NCBI GenBank assembly: GCA_950106755.1
Contig: OX467084.1
Span: 28,957,213-29,021,212, forward strand
Origin: Climacium dendroides
Taxonomy: Eukaryota > Streptophyta > Bryopsida > Hypnales > Climaciaceae
Direction of reading: 5' to 3'
Length of the DNA: 64,000 nucleotides
The translations under genes and the position numbers were made by a program. Within the stretch, counting starts at the first letter, position 1, and each line of letters opens with the position of its first letter. The notes under the pieces were generated by a model that worked only from the letters and a program-made list of their open reading frames with translations, made no database searches and was not told the origin of the DNA. Shown here piece after piece: positions 1 through 11,017 of this stretch.

Positions 1-1853
1 AGGTAATCTTGGATTTGCACTCCCTAAAACTTTCATTAACGAAAGGTGATGCACGATACCTATTCTTGCTCCACTATTTGAAGACAATTTCTAGTCCTAA
101 TCAATTTCGACCATTCTATATACATTACAACAATCTTATCACATCAAAAGAAGAGCAACCAAGTGCATTAACTTCATAATCATAGGAGTGATTTGGAAAC
201 AATATGTACTACCTAAGTCTCTAAAAAGTAGGGGATGCCTCTCCATGTAAATCCACATGCTATATTCATAGTAGACTGAATAGGAATCTTGGAAGTATTC
301 ATATGTTTTACCTCACATCTTTTTCATTTGATGAAGAACTAGATTCTCCAAGGTCTTGATTTGGCATGTCCAACCCTACTTCTTCTATCCTTGTAGCTGC
401 TACTTCCTCCCTTCTTAAAGCTTACTCTAGATTGTCTTCCACAATGATTGTTAGCAACTAAAGGCCTTCATGTTTATGATCTTCACCCGCAACAAACATT
501 CCTTGAAGTAGCTACAAAGACATACTCCAAATAAAGCACTACAAGATTGCTATCCCAAAGCCTTGATTTGCATGGACAACAGAACATTGTTGCCACTTTA
601 AGCTTAAAGTTGCCTGTCTTCAAAGTGTTATTCAACACTAGACACTCAAAGATGATTTCAAAATGCTCGCATGTTGTGAGATTGGGTGGCCAACTCCCAT
701 GGGAGCCTAAGTATGCAAACATACCAAATACAGATTAATGGTAATTTGTGATGATCTTGGTAATTTGTGAAGATACATGTTTCAACCATGCCAAATACTC
801 CATGGTTTCTTGCATGCTGGGGGGAAGGAGCAGCTCAGTGTCTGCTACTATGGAATTGGGTTTGCCTTGGTGTTAAAAGCTTCATGATACACTTGAAAAG
901 CCTGCAATACATTTCAAACTTTAGAAACATCGGTCAACAATTCCTGACAACCAAAAAAGTATAATTGTGTAACTCACATAGGGTCGTTAAGTTAGCCGTG
1001 CTTTTTCCAGCTCAAAAGCCCATGAGGATGCTTTTTTGTCAGGTGGATGACAGTGAATCCTGGTAGTTGGACAAAAGTGCGACTTCTAGTCATGAACTAT
1101 AGTCCAAACTTTTTATTTCTCTTTATCTCCTACCTTGATTCAAGTAGACGTTGGAATACTCATCTTATAAAATCAGGGTTTTAAACTTGAAGCAGCGTTC
1201 TAGAAGAAAAGAAACAAAACAAAACAACTCTTTCAGCATTCCACTACAAATCTAAAAAGTGCTGAACATAATTTGGGGTGACCAGTACAAATTTGCTGCT
1301 CTGGGGTTCTCCTGCAAGACACCTTTTTCCTGTATGGACACATTTGCTCCACCGACCCAACTGAAAAAGTCCCCGACGTCGGTGCCATGATCCATCCCAA
1401 CGTCGAAACTCATCGACATTCATTCAGAGCTCATCACTTGCGCCACTGAGAAGTTTGTTTTGCGAATTTCAGTTCATTAAGTTCGTCTGGGGATTTCTGT
1501 CCAAGTAACCTACAGTTGTGGGTTCTTTGTTTATGGTTCATTTGCAATTGCTCTCCTACGTTAGTCAAAGTCTTTGTTCGAGAAGAAGTAAGCTTAAGTT
1601 AGCCGTGCTTTTTTCCAGCTCACATGATTTGGGTATTTGTCACGCTGGCGTGGACATTTTTGTGTTGATTTGGACATAGTTCGTCGCTTACAAAGCGTTG
1701 ATCATGACCTGTTTTCTTCTAGCGACAAGAAGCATCTCGGTTGGAATTTGCATTAGCCTTTAATCTGCACTGGGTTCGAAGCTTGCGTGTATTTACAGTC
1801 TTTTTCATTAGTTTCTCCTTCACGGTGCTTTTTTTCTTCTCCAGGAAGTTGCA
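1..1853. other. Non-coding DNA upstream of the SDR gene
   Basis: No reading frame here is convincing: all are short, overlap on both strands and lack recognisable motifs. The last few hundred bases are presumably promoter and 5' leader of the SDR gene that starts at 1854. A palindrome CCGACGTCGG lies at 1373-1382; it has an ACGT core of the kind bound by plant bZIP factors, but nothing else supports a regulatory role. A 28-bp sequence is directly repeated at 987-1014 and 1594-1622. Confidence 0.5.
987..1622 (+). repeat. Spaced direct repeat pair of 28/29 bp
   Basis: The sequence beginning TTAAGTTAGCCGTGC and ending CCAGCTCA occurs at 987-1014 and again at 1594-1622. The only difference is one extra T in the T-run of the second copy. 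The copies are 607 bp apart in the same orientation, and no similarity outside the 28 bp was noticed. The second copy lies about 230 bp before the SDR start codon. Confidence 0.8.
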
Positions 1854-4800
1854 ATGGCGAGTACGTCAACCACTTTGGGCTCCAACCTTCGGCCAAGTCT
1901 TGCGTGGTGCAACCCCAATTCTGTGACGGGGCTTGGTGGGTTGGAATTATTGCAGTTGCTAGCTCCTGGGAAATTTGCCAAGGTATGTTTCGTAGAGGGG
2001 CATCTGATTAGGTTGGTACCTCATCAGTGTTGGTTGTGCAAGGGAATGTAGGGTTTTATTTTACTAGTCAATTGCATCAACTTCGAAACACTGTTTTTTA
2101 GTTGCGAATGAATTGTTTTCTCTCTGAATACTGATGAATGAGTGGTTCTTGCAGAGTGAACGCAGGAATCATCGCTATGGGTTATGTAGAGCAGCGCAAT
2201 CGTCGTCGTCGTCTTCGAGCCAGCGGCATGTCGTCATCACCGGTGGAAACACTGGTATGAGTAGCTGAAACTTGATTAATTGCTTGAATTTTGGAAGCGC
2301 TCCTGGATTCAAATTTTCTGATAATGAATTTAGACTACAAATTGACAAGAAATTCAACAACCATAGGTATTGCACCATCAGAAAATTGTTAACAAATGCA
2401 AAGGGGTTGAGCAGTGTAACTGAGACGGTCTCTATTTGCTGGAGGTTAAGAGTCTCACAATTGCAGAATATTTTGCCTCTAGCCATTCTTCCGTGGGGAA
2501 TGTTTCGACAGTATCTTGATTTTCTCAAAAAAATTGGCTGCATTATCCAACGTGTTATTTTAAGTATTATTTTAATGCAGGCATTGTAAGCACGCTAGAG
2601 TTTTGTATTCTTTCCACTTGGAAGGATTAAGACGTCAAGATTTATCAATTAGGTCGAATTTTGCAGATTGTCCCCAGAACGGAGAACAGAATAACGTGAA
2701 ATGCGGGCATTTGGTAAAGTGTTTCCTTTAATCACAAGGTTGAGTTGATACTTTTTCAGGTATAGGAAAGGCGACCGCCATAGAGCTTGCAAGGCAGGGC
2801 ATGGCTGTCACAATTGGTGAGAATCAACAGACACATTGATGATTGTTTATTTTTTTTCACTTATGAAGATATTCCTGTAAGTGACAACTCTCTGTACGTT
2901 GAGTTAGACGTTTGTATGTCTGTTGCTCCAGGTCACCCTATTGAGGGCCAGGTTGGGCAGACCCAACCTGTAGCTTCAAGTCATAGCATGCTTATGGTTT
3001 AATATTCTTTGGGAGGCAAATCAAAGAAGACGTGTTTCTTGAGTTATGACAATGATACACAGTTGTTGATTCACAAAATACTGAATTGAAAATATGGTTA
3101 TATTAGTGTACAACTGTACGAGGAGGATTTTCACTATTCTTCAAGATTAAAGTATCACCTCTATTGGTATAGAATGTTGTGGATTTGAGCATGGACTAGG
3201 CGTCCTAACTGTGACAATGACGCAAGCCACTGTACAGTACTTTGAACAACAAAGCCTAATATGAATTTATCAATCACCAATCAACATCATTTCACCTGTA
3301 ATCTGGATGTGTTGGCTCAAGGAAGCATGCAGAAACTTGCAGAAGGGAGGGCAAGCTGTGGCAGATATTGCTCGAGCATCCAATAACTCATCTGTCAGGT
3401 CTCTGATCTGATCTCTGTCGGTGTTCTTTCGGTGTTTTGTTAGTTGGTCATATATTATTGTATTTTTACCAGCATGGCTTGTGTTGTTGCCACAAGTATG
3501 TTAGCCCTACCACTGTTCACCTCCCCTCGCTTTCTTTGTAAACATATTCTTCTTCTGTAATTTTGGAGCATCAGGGTAAAGTAAAATATAGAAATTTTGA
3601 ACATATTGTAAATGGCGAAAATTCTTTGAAATTCAGTATCTTGTGAGAAACTTTTGATGAGCACGGTCCCCCTCTTTGAGGACTTTCTGACAATACCAAG
3701 AACGGCCCCGTCCATCAGCCCTCCGGTTACGGAGAGCTCAGATGCCACTACAAAGAAAAACACCTGTCTATGTTAGTTGATGCATCAGCTATGCAGTCAC
3801 CCTGACCATTGTGGAGCTTAACAGGGTAATGCAATTAGACTTGGCTTCATTTGCCTCAATCCGCCAGTTTGCAGCAGAGTACTTGGACTTGGGCCTTCCA
3901 TTGAACTCTCTTGTAAGCATGAAACTTCAAGTCTTTTTTAAATTCCTCCACGAGTACATGTGCAATGGCTTGAAGCACATACTTTCTGGTTTGTTGCTGT
4001 AGGAGTGCGTGTCTAGGGCTTTCATCGGAGGCTATTCCTTTTAAATAGTTATAATATTACTCATAGTATTCCAGTATAAGTACTGCCTATAATATTATAT
4101 GGTTTATTGATTGAAAAGTTTGCAAACATTGGATCAGTGTTGGAAGGTATTGTCTGTTAGAGGCTTCCCCAAACATAAAGCCTGGAAGTCATCTGGAGTG
4201 GTTATAATATAAACAATGGTTAGTTGTGATTTGTACAGGTGAATAATGCTGGGGTAATGGCGTGCCCGTTTCAAACCACAGTGGATGGCTTTGAGTACCA
4301 ACTCGGGGTTAGTGTTGCTTCCTTTTTAAGGATTGGACAGGTTAGCTTGAGTAGGAATGAACTGTAAAATGACCTAGTTTTCTTCAGTGATCCGTATTGA
4401 TGGAAAGTAAGTGTTGATTCCACGTGGTAGTCTTCCATCTGCGTAGCAGAATAAGCCATTTTGGAATGGCATTGGCGGTCAATCATATTTTTCTTTGCGT
4501 TGCTAAATAACCACAGTATGTATGATGCAGGTGAATCATTTGGGTCACTTTCTACTCACTGCATTGTTGCTTGGCAAACTCAAATCAAGTGCCTCGCTTG
4601 GGTAAACGAGCATTTCGTCATTTGTGAAGAGTTCATGTATGATTTGGCAGGTTTGGAATGATCACTGGCTCTTTTTCAACTCTTGCACTTGTAATGAATC
4701 TGTTTGTGTTTTCATGCATGTGTGCTGTTCCAGAACCAAGTCAAGAGTAGTGGTGTTGGCCTCTGCTGCAGAGCGAATTGGGAGCCTTGACTTTGACGAC

Positions 4801-5776
4801 CTAAATTTTAAAGCTCGGAGTGCGGAGTCTTCCCATTCCTACTCTTCCTTTTTATTTGTCGTCGAAATTGCCAATCCTAACATTTAGTATTTTCTTGGAA
4901 CATGTGCTTAAAGAAGAATAGAGAACATTCATTTCACTTTGTTGAATTCGAAAGACAACCTGCAACTATATCTGGCATTGAACTGCATGTTTCCTCAATA
5001 AGTGCTACCTCGAAGTAGAATTCTTATGTGTACCTTTCTGTGCAGAGTACAACGAATGGCTGGCATATGGACAATCAAAACTAGCTAACTGCCTCTTTTC
5101 TCATGAGCTAGCGCGACGCTGCACATCGTCGAAAATTCCCGTGACGGTGAACTGTTTGCACCCAGGCATTGTTGACACGGAGGTGAGGTTTTACACTTTT
5201 GAAAAATCAATGATGTGCATTAGAAATTGAAACGCTTTGTGGACTCGTTGTGAAGCATTGTCTTTTTGTGAAATATAAGTAATGAAGTTTTTAATTCAAT
5301 TTGCCTGTTGCAGTTGATTCGGTTCGTGTTTCCTCAAGCAGTGTATACAAGTCTCCCATTGCTTTCGGGTCTCAGGCCAGGACTGGTGAAACTCTTAGGT
5401 TTGAAGGTAATTGTCTCCCGAGACTATTGCGTTCCGCATCATTCTCTCACTTATGTTCAGACACAGTTTGTTTAATATCTGAAGATGGGCATTTGCGTTT
5501 TTTGGTATGTTTTCAGTTTCAGTTAATTGGTTTGGGCTTTTCATTGTGCAGACCCCTGAGCAAGGTGCATCAACGGCAGTGTATTTAGCAAATTCCCCCG
5601 CCGTGGAAGGTATTACAGGACGCTACTACGAGAATAGTCGTCCAGGGAACCCGAGTGCCAGAGCTGTCAACAACGAGTTGTCTTCCTCATTGTGGGCAGT
5701 TAGCGAGGAACTAACAGGCACATCACACGTTCTGGAACCCCTGCAGTTGAGTGCCCGGACCACATCACTTGGTTAA
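1854..5776 (+). CDS. Short-chain dehydrogenase/reductase (retinol dehydrogenase/TIC32-like), probably plastid-targeted
   Basis: Eleven exons join in frame: 1854-1982, 2155-2254, 2760-2816, 3326-3398, 3825-3912, 4239-4307, 4531-4601, 4734-4819, 5046-5182, 5314-5406 and 5552-5776. They encode 375 residues. The Rossmann dinucleotide motif TGGNTGIG is near residues 70-77, NNAG at 151-154, a likely catalytic serine in LASAAE near 206, and the YGQSK active-site Tyr/Lys near 232 and 236. These are the hallmarks of classical SDRs, which use NAD(P)H to reduce or oxidise carbonyl/alcohol groups. LHPGIVDTE and a C-terminal TGRYYE segment match the retinol dehydrogenase/WWOX/TIC32-like subgroup better than true protochlorophyllide reductase. 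The first 65 or so residues are rich in Ser/Thr with a run of seven Ser and few acids, which suggests a plastid transit peptide. The donor of exon 8 (GTGCGG) is weak and exon 7 has an alternative donor 13 bp upstream, but that one breaks the frame. The substrate is not deducible. Confidence 0.88.
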
Positions 5777-8479
5777 CCAGGTTTAGCTTCTAAGAAGGGC
5801 TGTACAACGTTAATGTCAACTTCATGATTTAAGGATCCATCTGTTAGTGTCGCCAATCTGCTACAACCAAGATGGCACATGTAGATTTGAACTTCAGGAA
5901 TTCTGCAAAATTTCCATTTGTATCGCAAGTGGGTTTACCAGAGTGAATTTCATCCTTTTGTGCCGTTAAGCTCCATGAACCGCATCGCATTCCTGAGTAT
6001 TCTTTCTGTAATTTCTCATAGCCTTCTCTCGGAGTTCTTTGTGTGAGGTATCCGAGTAGCATCTCACCATAAAAATATCAATTAAGCAATAGCCATGGGG
6101 CGTTGGGGCGTTATTAGGAGAAGATGTTGGGAGTTCACATGGCACTTTTGAGTTTGTTCTTTAGCATGATCTCCATCTACTTGGCATGGCATAGTGCACA
6201 TTATTTTGCTCATCATAAGGGTTAGAATGCTCCTTCTTAATTTTATGACACTAGTAAGATGCTTACCCCTACACATAAGATATCTTATATAATGTAATGT
6301 TTGATGCATGATCATCTTTCCTTCACATCCAACCAGAATGTGTATGATAAATGCCTTTGATTGTTAATCCTTAAGCACTTGAATCTTTTCTTGATTTTTT
6401 GCATATCTTTATATATATATATATCATTTCATCTATTCGTGATACAAAAAGTGTGAAATTTTGAAAGTCAAACATTGGTTTGTATGAACAAGAAATTTTG
6501 AGGTCAAAAAAGTCCCTAAAACCTCTCTTCATTATTACAATACAATTGGGATGATGGAGTGCTAAGGGGTTAACAAACTAGAGGAGAAAAATATGTACCT
6601 TGCAACATTGGGGGTTGTAACAGTCTAAAATATCCAAGCATGTTCAAACTTAAAAGTTCCATTCCTATCATTTTTGTTGTCCACCTATAGTTGAGTTTCA
6701 CCTACTAGCTTGTAATTTACAAATGTTGGTTCATCTCCTCTAGTTAATCATTTTCCAACAATTTCAGTGCCTAACCATAACATTCTTGAACCTCAAAGTA
6801 AGGGACCCTTTGCTTACTCATGAATTATGGACCACTATCACACAAACTACTCTTGTAAAAGTATCAAATGATTACAAATGATTACAAATGATTACAAAGT
6901 TGGTTCAAGATTTAGTTGGTACTTCAGAGTTCAAAGGAGTTAATTCAAAATTTATTTTGAGGTAGATGTTTGAGTACCATAGTACCTGTATTTTGAGTGC
7001 ATAGTCAATAGAAATAAATGTATCCCCCAATATTAAGATTTGAATTTATTATATCACACAAGATTTCTGAATGAATTCCCTTGTCTCATTTTCTTCCTTT
7101 TTGCATACCATTCCATTGGATTTGATGTTAAACCTTTGTACGAACTCTCTCTCCTCTTTTTTTTTTTAAACAAAATGAAAACGGATTTCATTGCCAATGA
7201 TGAAGTACAAAGCGAGTGGCCTGCTAGAGAACAGATACGAGCACTTTCTCTTTCAACTTGCTGCGTCTGAAAGAGTAAAGCCCAATGCACACTGTACAAA
7301 CTACGAACTACAAAGCAAGACAAGACTTGCAAAGTCAATGTAGCAGTATGTTAGATTGAAATGAAAGGCCTATCTCCCAAGCAGGTCAAGGAGCCCATGT
7401 TCCATCAATTAATATTGTCCTTTCAAATGACATCCAAGTTACAATTTGCCACTTTTGCCTCCCTTGTATGCTTGAATTTGGCCTTATTTTGTGTGTTGAC
7501 CATTGAAAATCAAGCCTGGAGGTGGAGTGCTGGACAGTGATGGAACTGTTGCACCATTCCTCACTGGAAATCTGGAATGCAAAATTTATTTCAGTGTGTG
7601 ATTCACCATCGTTTAGTGTTCAATGATGAGTCACAAGGCATAATTAACCTCAGTCTGTGTTGCCTAGCTATATGTATAGCAGTTTTGTTTTGTTTTTTCA
7701 TTTTTTATGAAGTGCCAAAGTGGCAATATAAAATGTTATGGCGGTGCTCCAAATTTCAGCATTAAAATATAACATTTGTGCATATCACATGTCTCTAATT
7801 CTATTTCCATCCCCAATCTAGTGATTTCATCCAAGATTTTTTTTTTTAATTTGAAGTTTCTTGGCAAAAAACTTCACAAATTTTACCATTTTTTAGCCAA
7901 ATTATTTTCTTGTAGTGCATGCTCACACTAGAAAGCCAAAAAAAAGCCCTGATATGTAGAAGTGGCAGCCATCCATTGGAGAACAAATTAAACGCTTGGC
8001 TGTTTTCCAATATCTTGAGTTAATTGGACCTACTTCGACATAAGGAGTATATTACAGTCCACACAAGGCAAGGTTGGCAGAAAATCATTGATTCCCCAAA
8101 TGGAAAAAATCATGAAGTAATTCTAAAAATTGTGATACAGTTTTCTGAGAGTTCATCTTTTCAAAAATAATTATGGGAAAGAATAATCCTACAAAATGTT
8201 ACAAAAACTTACATTAATTTGCAGAACCTGGCTTTTCTTTGAACCAAGCAATAAATATTAATTCAACAGGAAGGTGTCCACATACTGTCCGGAATGTGTT
8301 CTTTTTAGGTTTTTGCTTGAGCATGATATATTGAACAAGATCCGAGTAACTTTTGAGTTTACTTTTTGCAACATTCATGGAAATACAACTCGATGGAAGG
8401 CTCGAACGTATTATTGTGGAACATTCAGTGGTATTAATGTCATTCTACTTGCTTAAGAGCATTCAAATCTGAATTTTAC
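5777..8479. other. Intergenic AT-rich DNA, no supported gene
   Basis: This stretch begins with the 3' untranslated region of the SDR gene and continues as AT-rich DNA. No coding region could be supported. Small items seen: a TA microsatellite near 6411-6424, and three tandem copies of a motif containing ATGATTACAA near 6865-6897. Near 7170-7320 a stretch of relatively balanced composition looks like a fragment of a dispersed repeat, but its type is not recognisable. Confidence 0.5.
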
Positions 8480-8980
8480 AGCTTTGAGAATACTTTTTAT
8501 ATATAGTGGCCTTAAATGGGTACCTTAATTTGATTTAAATGCATATTTGTAAAGGAAGGAAGGATATTTTTCCCTTAATTTCACCCATCTTTGACATCAC
8601 GATGTTTACCCAATTGCATGCCTTCTATTAGACAATAGGACATTAGGTACTTATCATTCAAATTTTTAGTGCATTGAGGATATACTATATATGGAAAAGG
8701 AAAAATTTGTTGCAAATATGTACTAGTGGCTCATGATGTTTGCACAATGAGATGCTTTCTATTAGACAATGAGACAATAGGTGCCTTTTGTCATCAAAGT
8801 CCTTGGTACTATAAGTAAATTCTATATTTTGAAAAGTTCATGGCTACTTGATGCTCATGATGTTTGCACAGTGAAATGCTCTTAAATTGAACAATGAGAC
8901 ATGAGGTACTTCTTGTCATTCAAGTCCTTGATACTATGAATGAATTTTTTATTTTGAAAAGTCAATGGATACTTGATGAA
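8480..8980 (+). repeat. Dispersed repeat with three diverged internal tandem units
   Basis: About three units of 115-135 bp follow each other from roughly 8596. Each contains a GATGTTT(A/G)C segment, a TCTATTAGACAATGAGAC-like segment, a GTACTT.T..TCATTCAA segment and a TTTTGAAAAG-like segment. The same array, with the sequence that precedes it (GGAAGGAAGGATATTT and its surroundings), occurs in reverse complement at about 22010-22480. No TIRs, LTRs or coding capacity were found, so the class is unknown. Confidence 0.7.
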
Positions 8981-9678
8981 ATTCATACAAGGTAGGCGGA
9001 CACATTTATGTACTTGGACTACCTTCTCTTGCCTCTAATAAATAGCTTTGCATGTCAACTCTTGATAGACAATTTGAGGGTTCAAATATTTTCTTATGCA
9101 ACTTGCTTTGCGTATGCAAATTGCAACAAGCATGGAGGAAATTCTGAATTTCATTGTAAATATAAGGATGGAAATCAATAAGCCATTGCCAAGGCGGCAA
9201 TACAGCCGAGACTACAACACACAGGTGCAGTACTGCAGTAGTGACTACTGTAGGTGACGATGGTCATGGCGATTCCTCCAGCTACTAATTAAGTTTCTGC
9301 CCTCAAATTAAGGCCCCTAAACCCTTGAACCAAACATTCAATTCGAAACTAGACGATAGGGTACTCTCAGATTCAGGCGTGAATCGCACATTTAATTACA
9401 AGACAGGCAATTGCAACTAAACAATTACAACATATTTCACGTAGCTAGCTAGATTCAAAATGCACGCCTTGTCCCCAGGAATTACCCATTAACAATTTAT
9501 TTTTTCTCTGCATGAGTCTTGTTTTCACACAACTGAACAAAATTGGTCTTCAATTCGTGGAAAAAGATCGATGAATACGATGATATCTTATCTATGTATA
9601 TCAGATTTTGAATGATTGAGCTCCAGACACATGTGAAGGAGATTATCGATCTCTGATTCCCGAATTGAATCACATGCG
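8981..9678. other. Intergenic DNA, nothing recognised
   Basis: Two short antisense frames (about 64 codons each) lie in this stretch, but neither has recognisable motifs or codon bias. Nothing else stands out. Confidence 0.4.
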
Positions 9679-9848
9679 TGGGGAATTTCATTAAAATGGC
9701 GACATTCCATGTGCCATTTTCACAGTGTTCCCACAGTTCAGACCGGGCAGTCTGAAATCTATTAGTGTACTAGATTTCAGACCGCCCGGTCTGAACTGTG
9801 GGATGTCAAAGTCACAAGAATATTCGCCATTTTAATGAAATTCCCCAT
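9679..9848. mobile_element. Foldback/MITE-like element with nested inverted repeats
   Basis: The outer arms 9679-9702 and 9825-9848 are a perfect 24-bp inverted repeat (GGGGAATTTCATTAAAATGG and its complement). Inside them, 9730-9761 and 9771-9802 form a second inverted repeat of 32 bp with one mismatch and a 9-base loop. The whole 170 bp can fold into one long, interrupted hairpin. Similarity beyond the outer arms continues as GCG/CGC with a 2-base offset, so no clean target duplication could be defined. It has no coding capacity. It could be a MITE or a small-RNA-producing hairpin locus. Confidence 0.75.
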
Positions 9849-10691
9849 ACGCCCGATTTACAGTTTACAATTTGGACACACAGAAAATTTGTGCCACTGA
9901 TATTGGCCTCTTAATTATTTCCATAGACACTTTCTCTGCTTCTAGCTAGCACGAAGTCATCTGGGAAATGTAACTTCTCATATTCTTGTAACGGAAACGA
10001 AGAAGAACAGTCAGCCGTGTGTATGTGAATTCTAAGAGACAGCAATTAACTGAACGTCAATTTCGTTAACTTGGCGGAATTCCAATGCTTTGGCACCTTT
10101 CAGATCAGTCCATATTGTCTAGAGATTTTCGACATATGTGTACGTATATGTCACAATTTTGGCGCCGGAACCGCGCCACTTTCACGAAATTGACGTTGCA
10201 AACAATCAAAGTCAAAATCATTTGAGTAATCCACGATACAAGTCGGGATCGTCAGCTGAAGAAATCAGTGGTGTACAAATTATCCACTGGAAACCAGAAG
10301 AGCATCGATCTAGACATATATATGTATGCACGTACTTACCAGTACGAGGCTGCAAGCGAGAGTGCTTTTCGATACTTCCAACAAATCACCCAAATATATA
10401 TGCATATGTTTCGTTGACTTAATTAGTCCGATTCCGGCACAAAAAATTGTGACCCAAATCTAAACAAGCTCTAAAAATCACAGTGGGGCAGATATAAAAT
10501 TGCGTTTCAGGCTCTGCGTCGATCGAGAAAGTGCCAAAGTTGTGGATTGCGCGAGTTCTTTTAAACGAAATTGACGTTACGTTTTTATTGAATCCTAAGA
10601 ATTCGACTTCGGCAATTGAAAACAAAGTGTTGATTGAACCTTACTCAGCATCCATTCAATTCCCGCCCATTTGTACGTACAAGTGCACGGT
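9849..10691. other. Intergenic DNA with recurring TGACG-containing motif
   Basis: No gene could be supported. A GAAATTGACGTT motif appears twice on the + strand (near 10185 and 10570) and once in reverse complement (near 10052). Frames of 68-94 codons in this stretch overlap on both strands and are probably chance. Confidence 0.4.
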
Positions 10692-11017
10692 CACTACTAC
10701 AGAAAGCAGTGATTGCAACACCGTTGCAACACATTAGCAATGGTTCTGCAATGGATTGATGTGTAACGGAACGTAGTTTGCAATGCTTTCGCAATGCATT
10801 CAGAAATAATGCATTGCAAAAGCATTGCAAATTTGTAATCAATAAACTATAAAAGTCTTAGACAAAGAATCCATGCTATTGTATTTCAAAACTGTTGCAA
10901 GTCCAAAAGCATTGCAATACTGTGAAATATTCTAATAAAAACCATTGCAAACTTATTCAAACCAAAATTGTGGGCAATGCAAAACCATTGTTGCAAACTG
11001 TACATTCTGATGTAGTG
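10692..11017. mobile_element. CACTA-type MITE, 326 bp, with GCAATG/CATTGC subterminal repeats
   Basis: The left end reads CACTACTACAGAA and the right end TTCTGATGTAGTG, an imperfect terminal inverted repeat of the En/Spm (CACTA) type. A 3-bp target duplication GGT flanks it exactly (10689-10691 and 11018-11020), the size expected for this superfamily. The interior has no coding capacity but carries about fifteen copies of GCAATG, TTGCAA or their complements. These resemble the short subterminal repeats that CACTA transposases bind. It is non-autonomous and would need a transposase in trans. Confidence 0.85.

Noticed and set aside
1854..5776. Annotation of the SDR gene as protochlorophyllide oxidoreductase
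   Set aside because: The general SDR motifs fit, but the HPGIVDTE and TGRYYE regions and the spacing around NNAG resemble retinol dehydrogenase/TIC32-like proteins more than POR.
6411..6424. TA microsatellite as a promoter element
   Set aside because: It is a short simple repeat with no gene downstream on either strand at a suitable distance.
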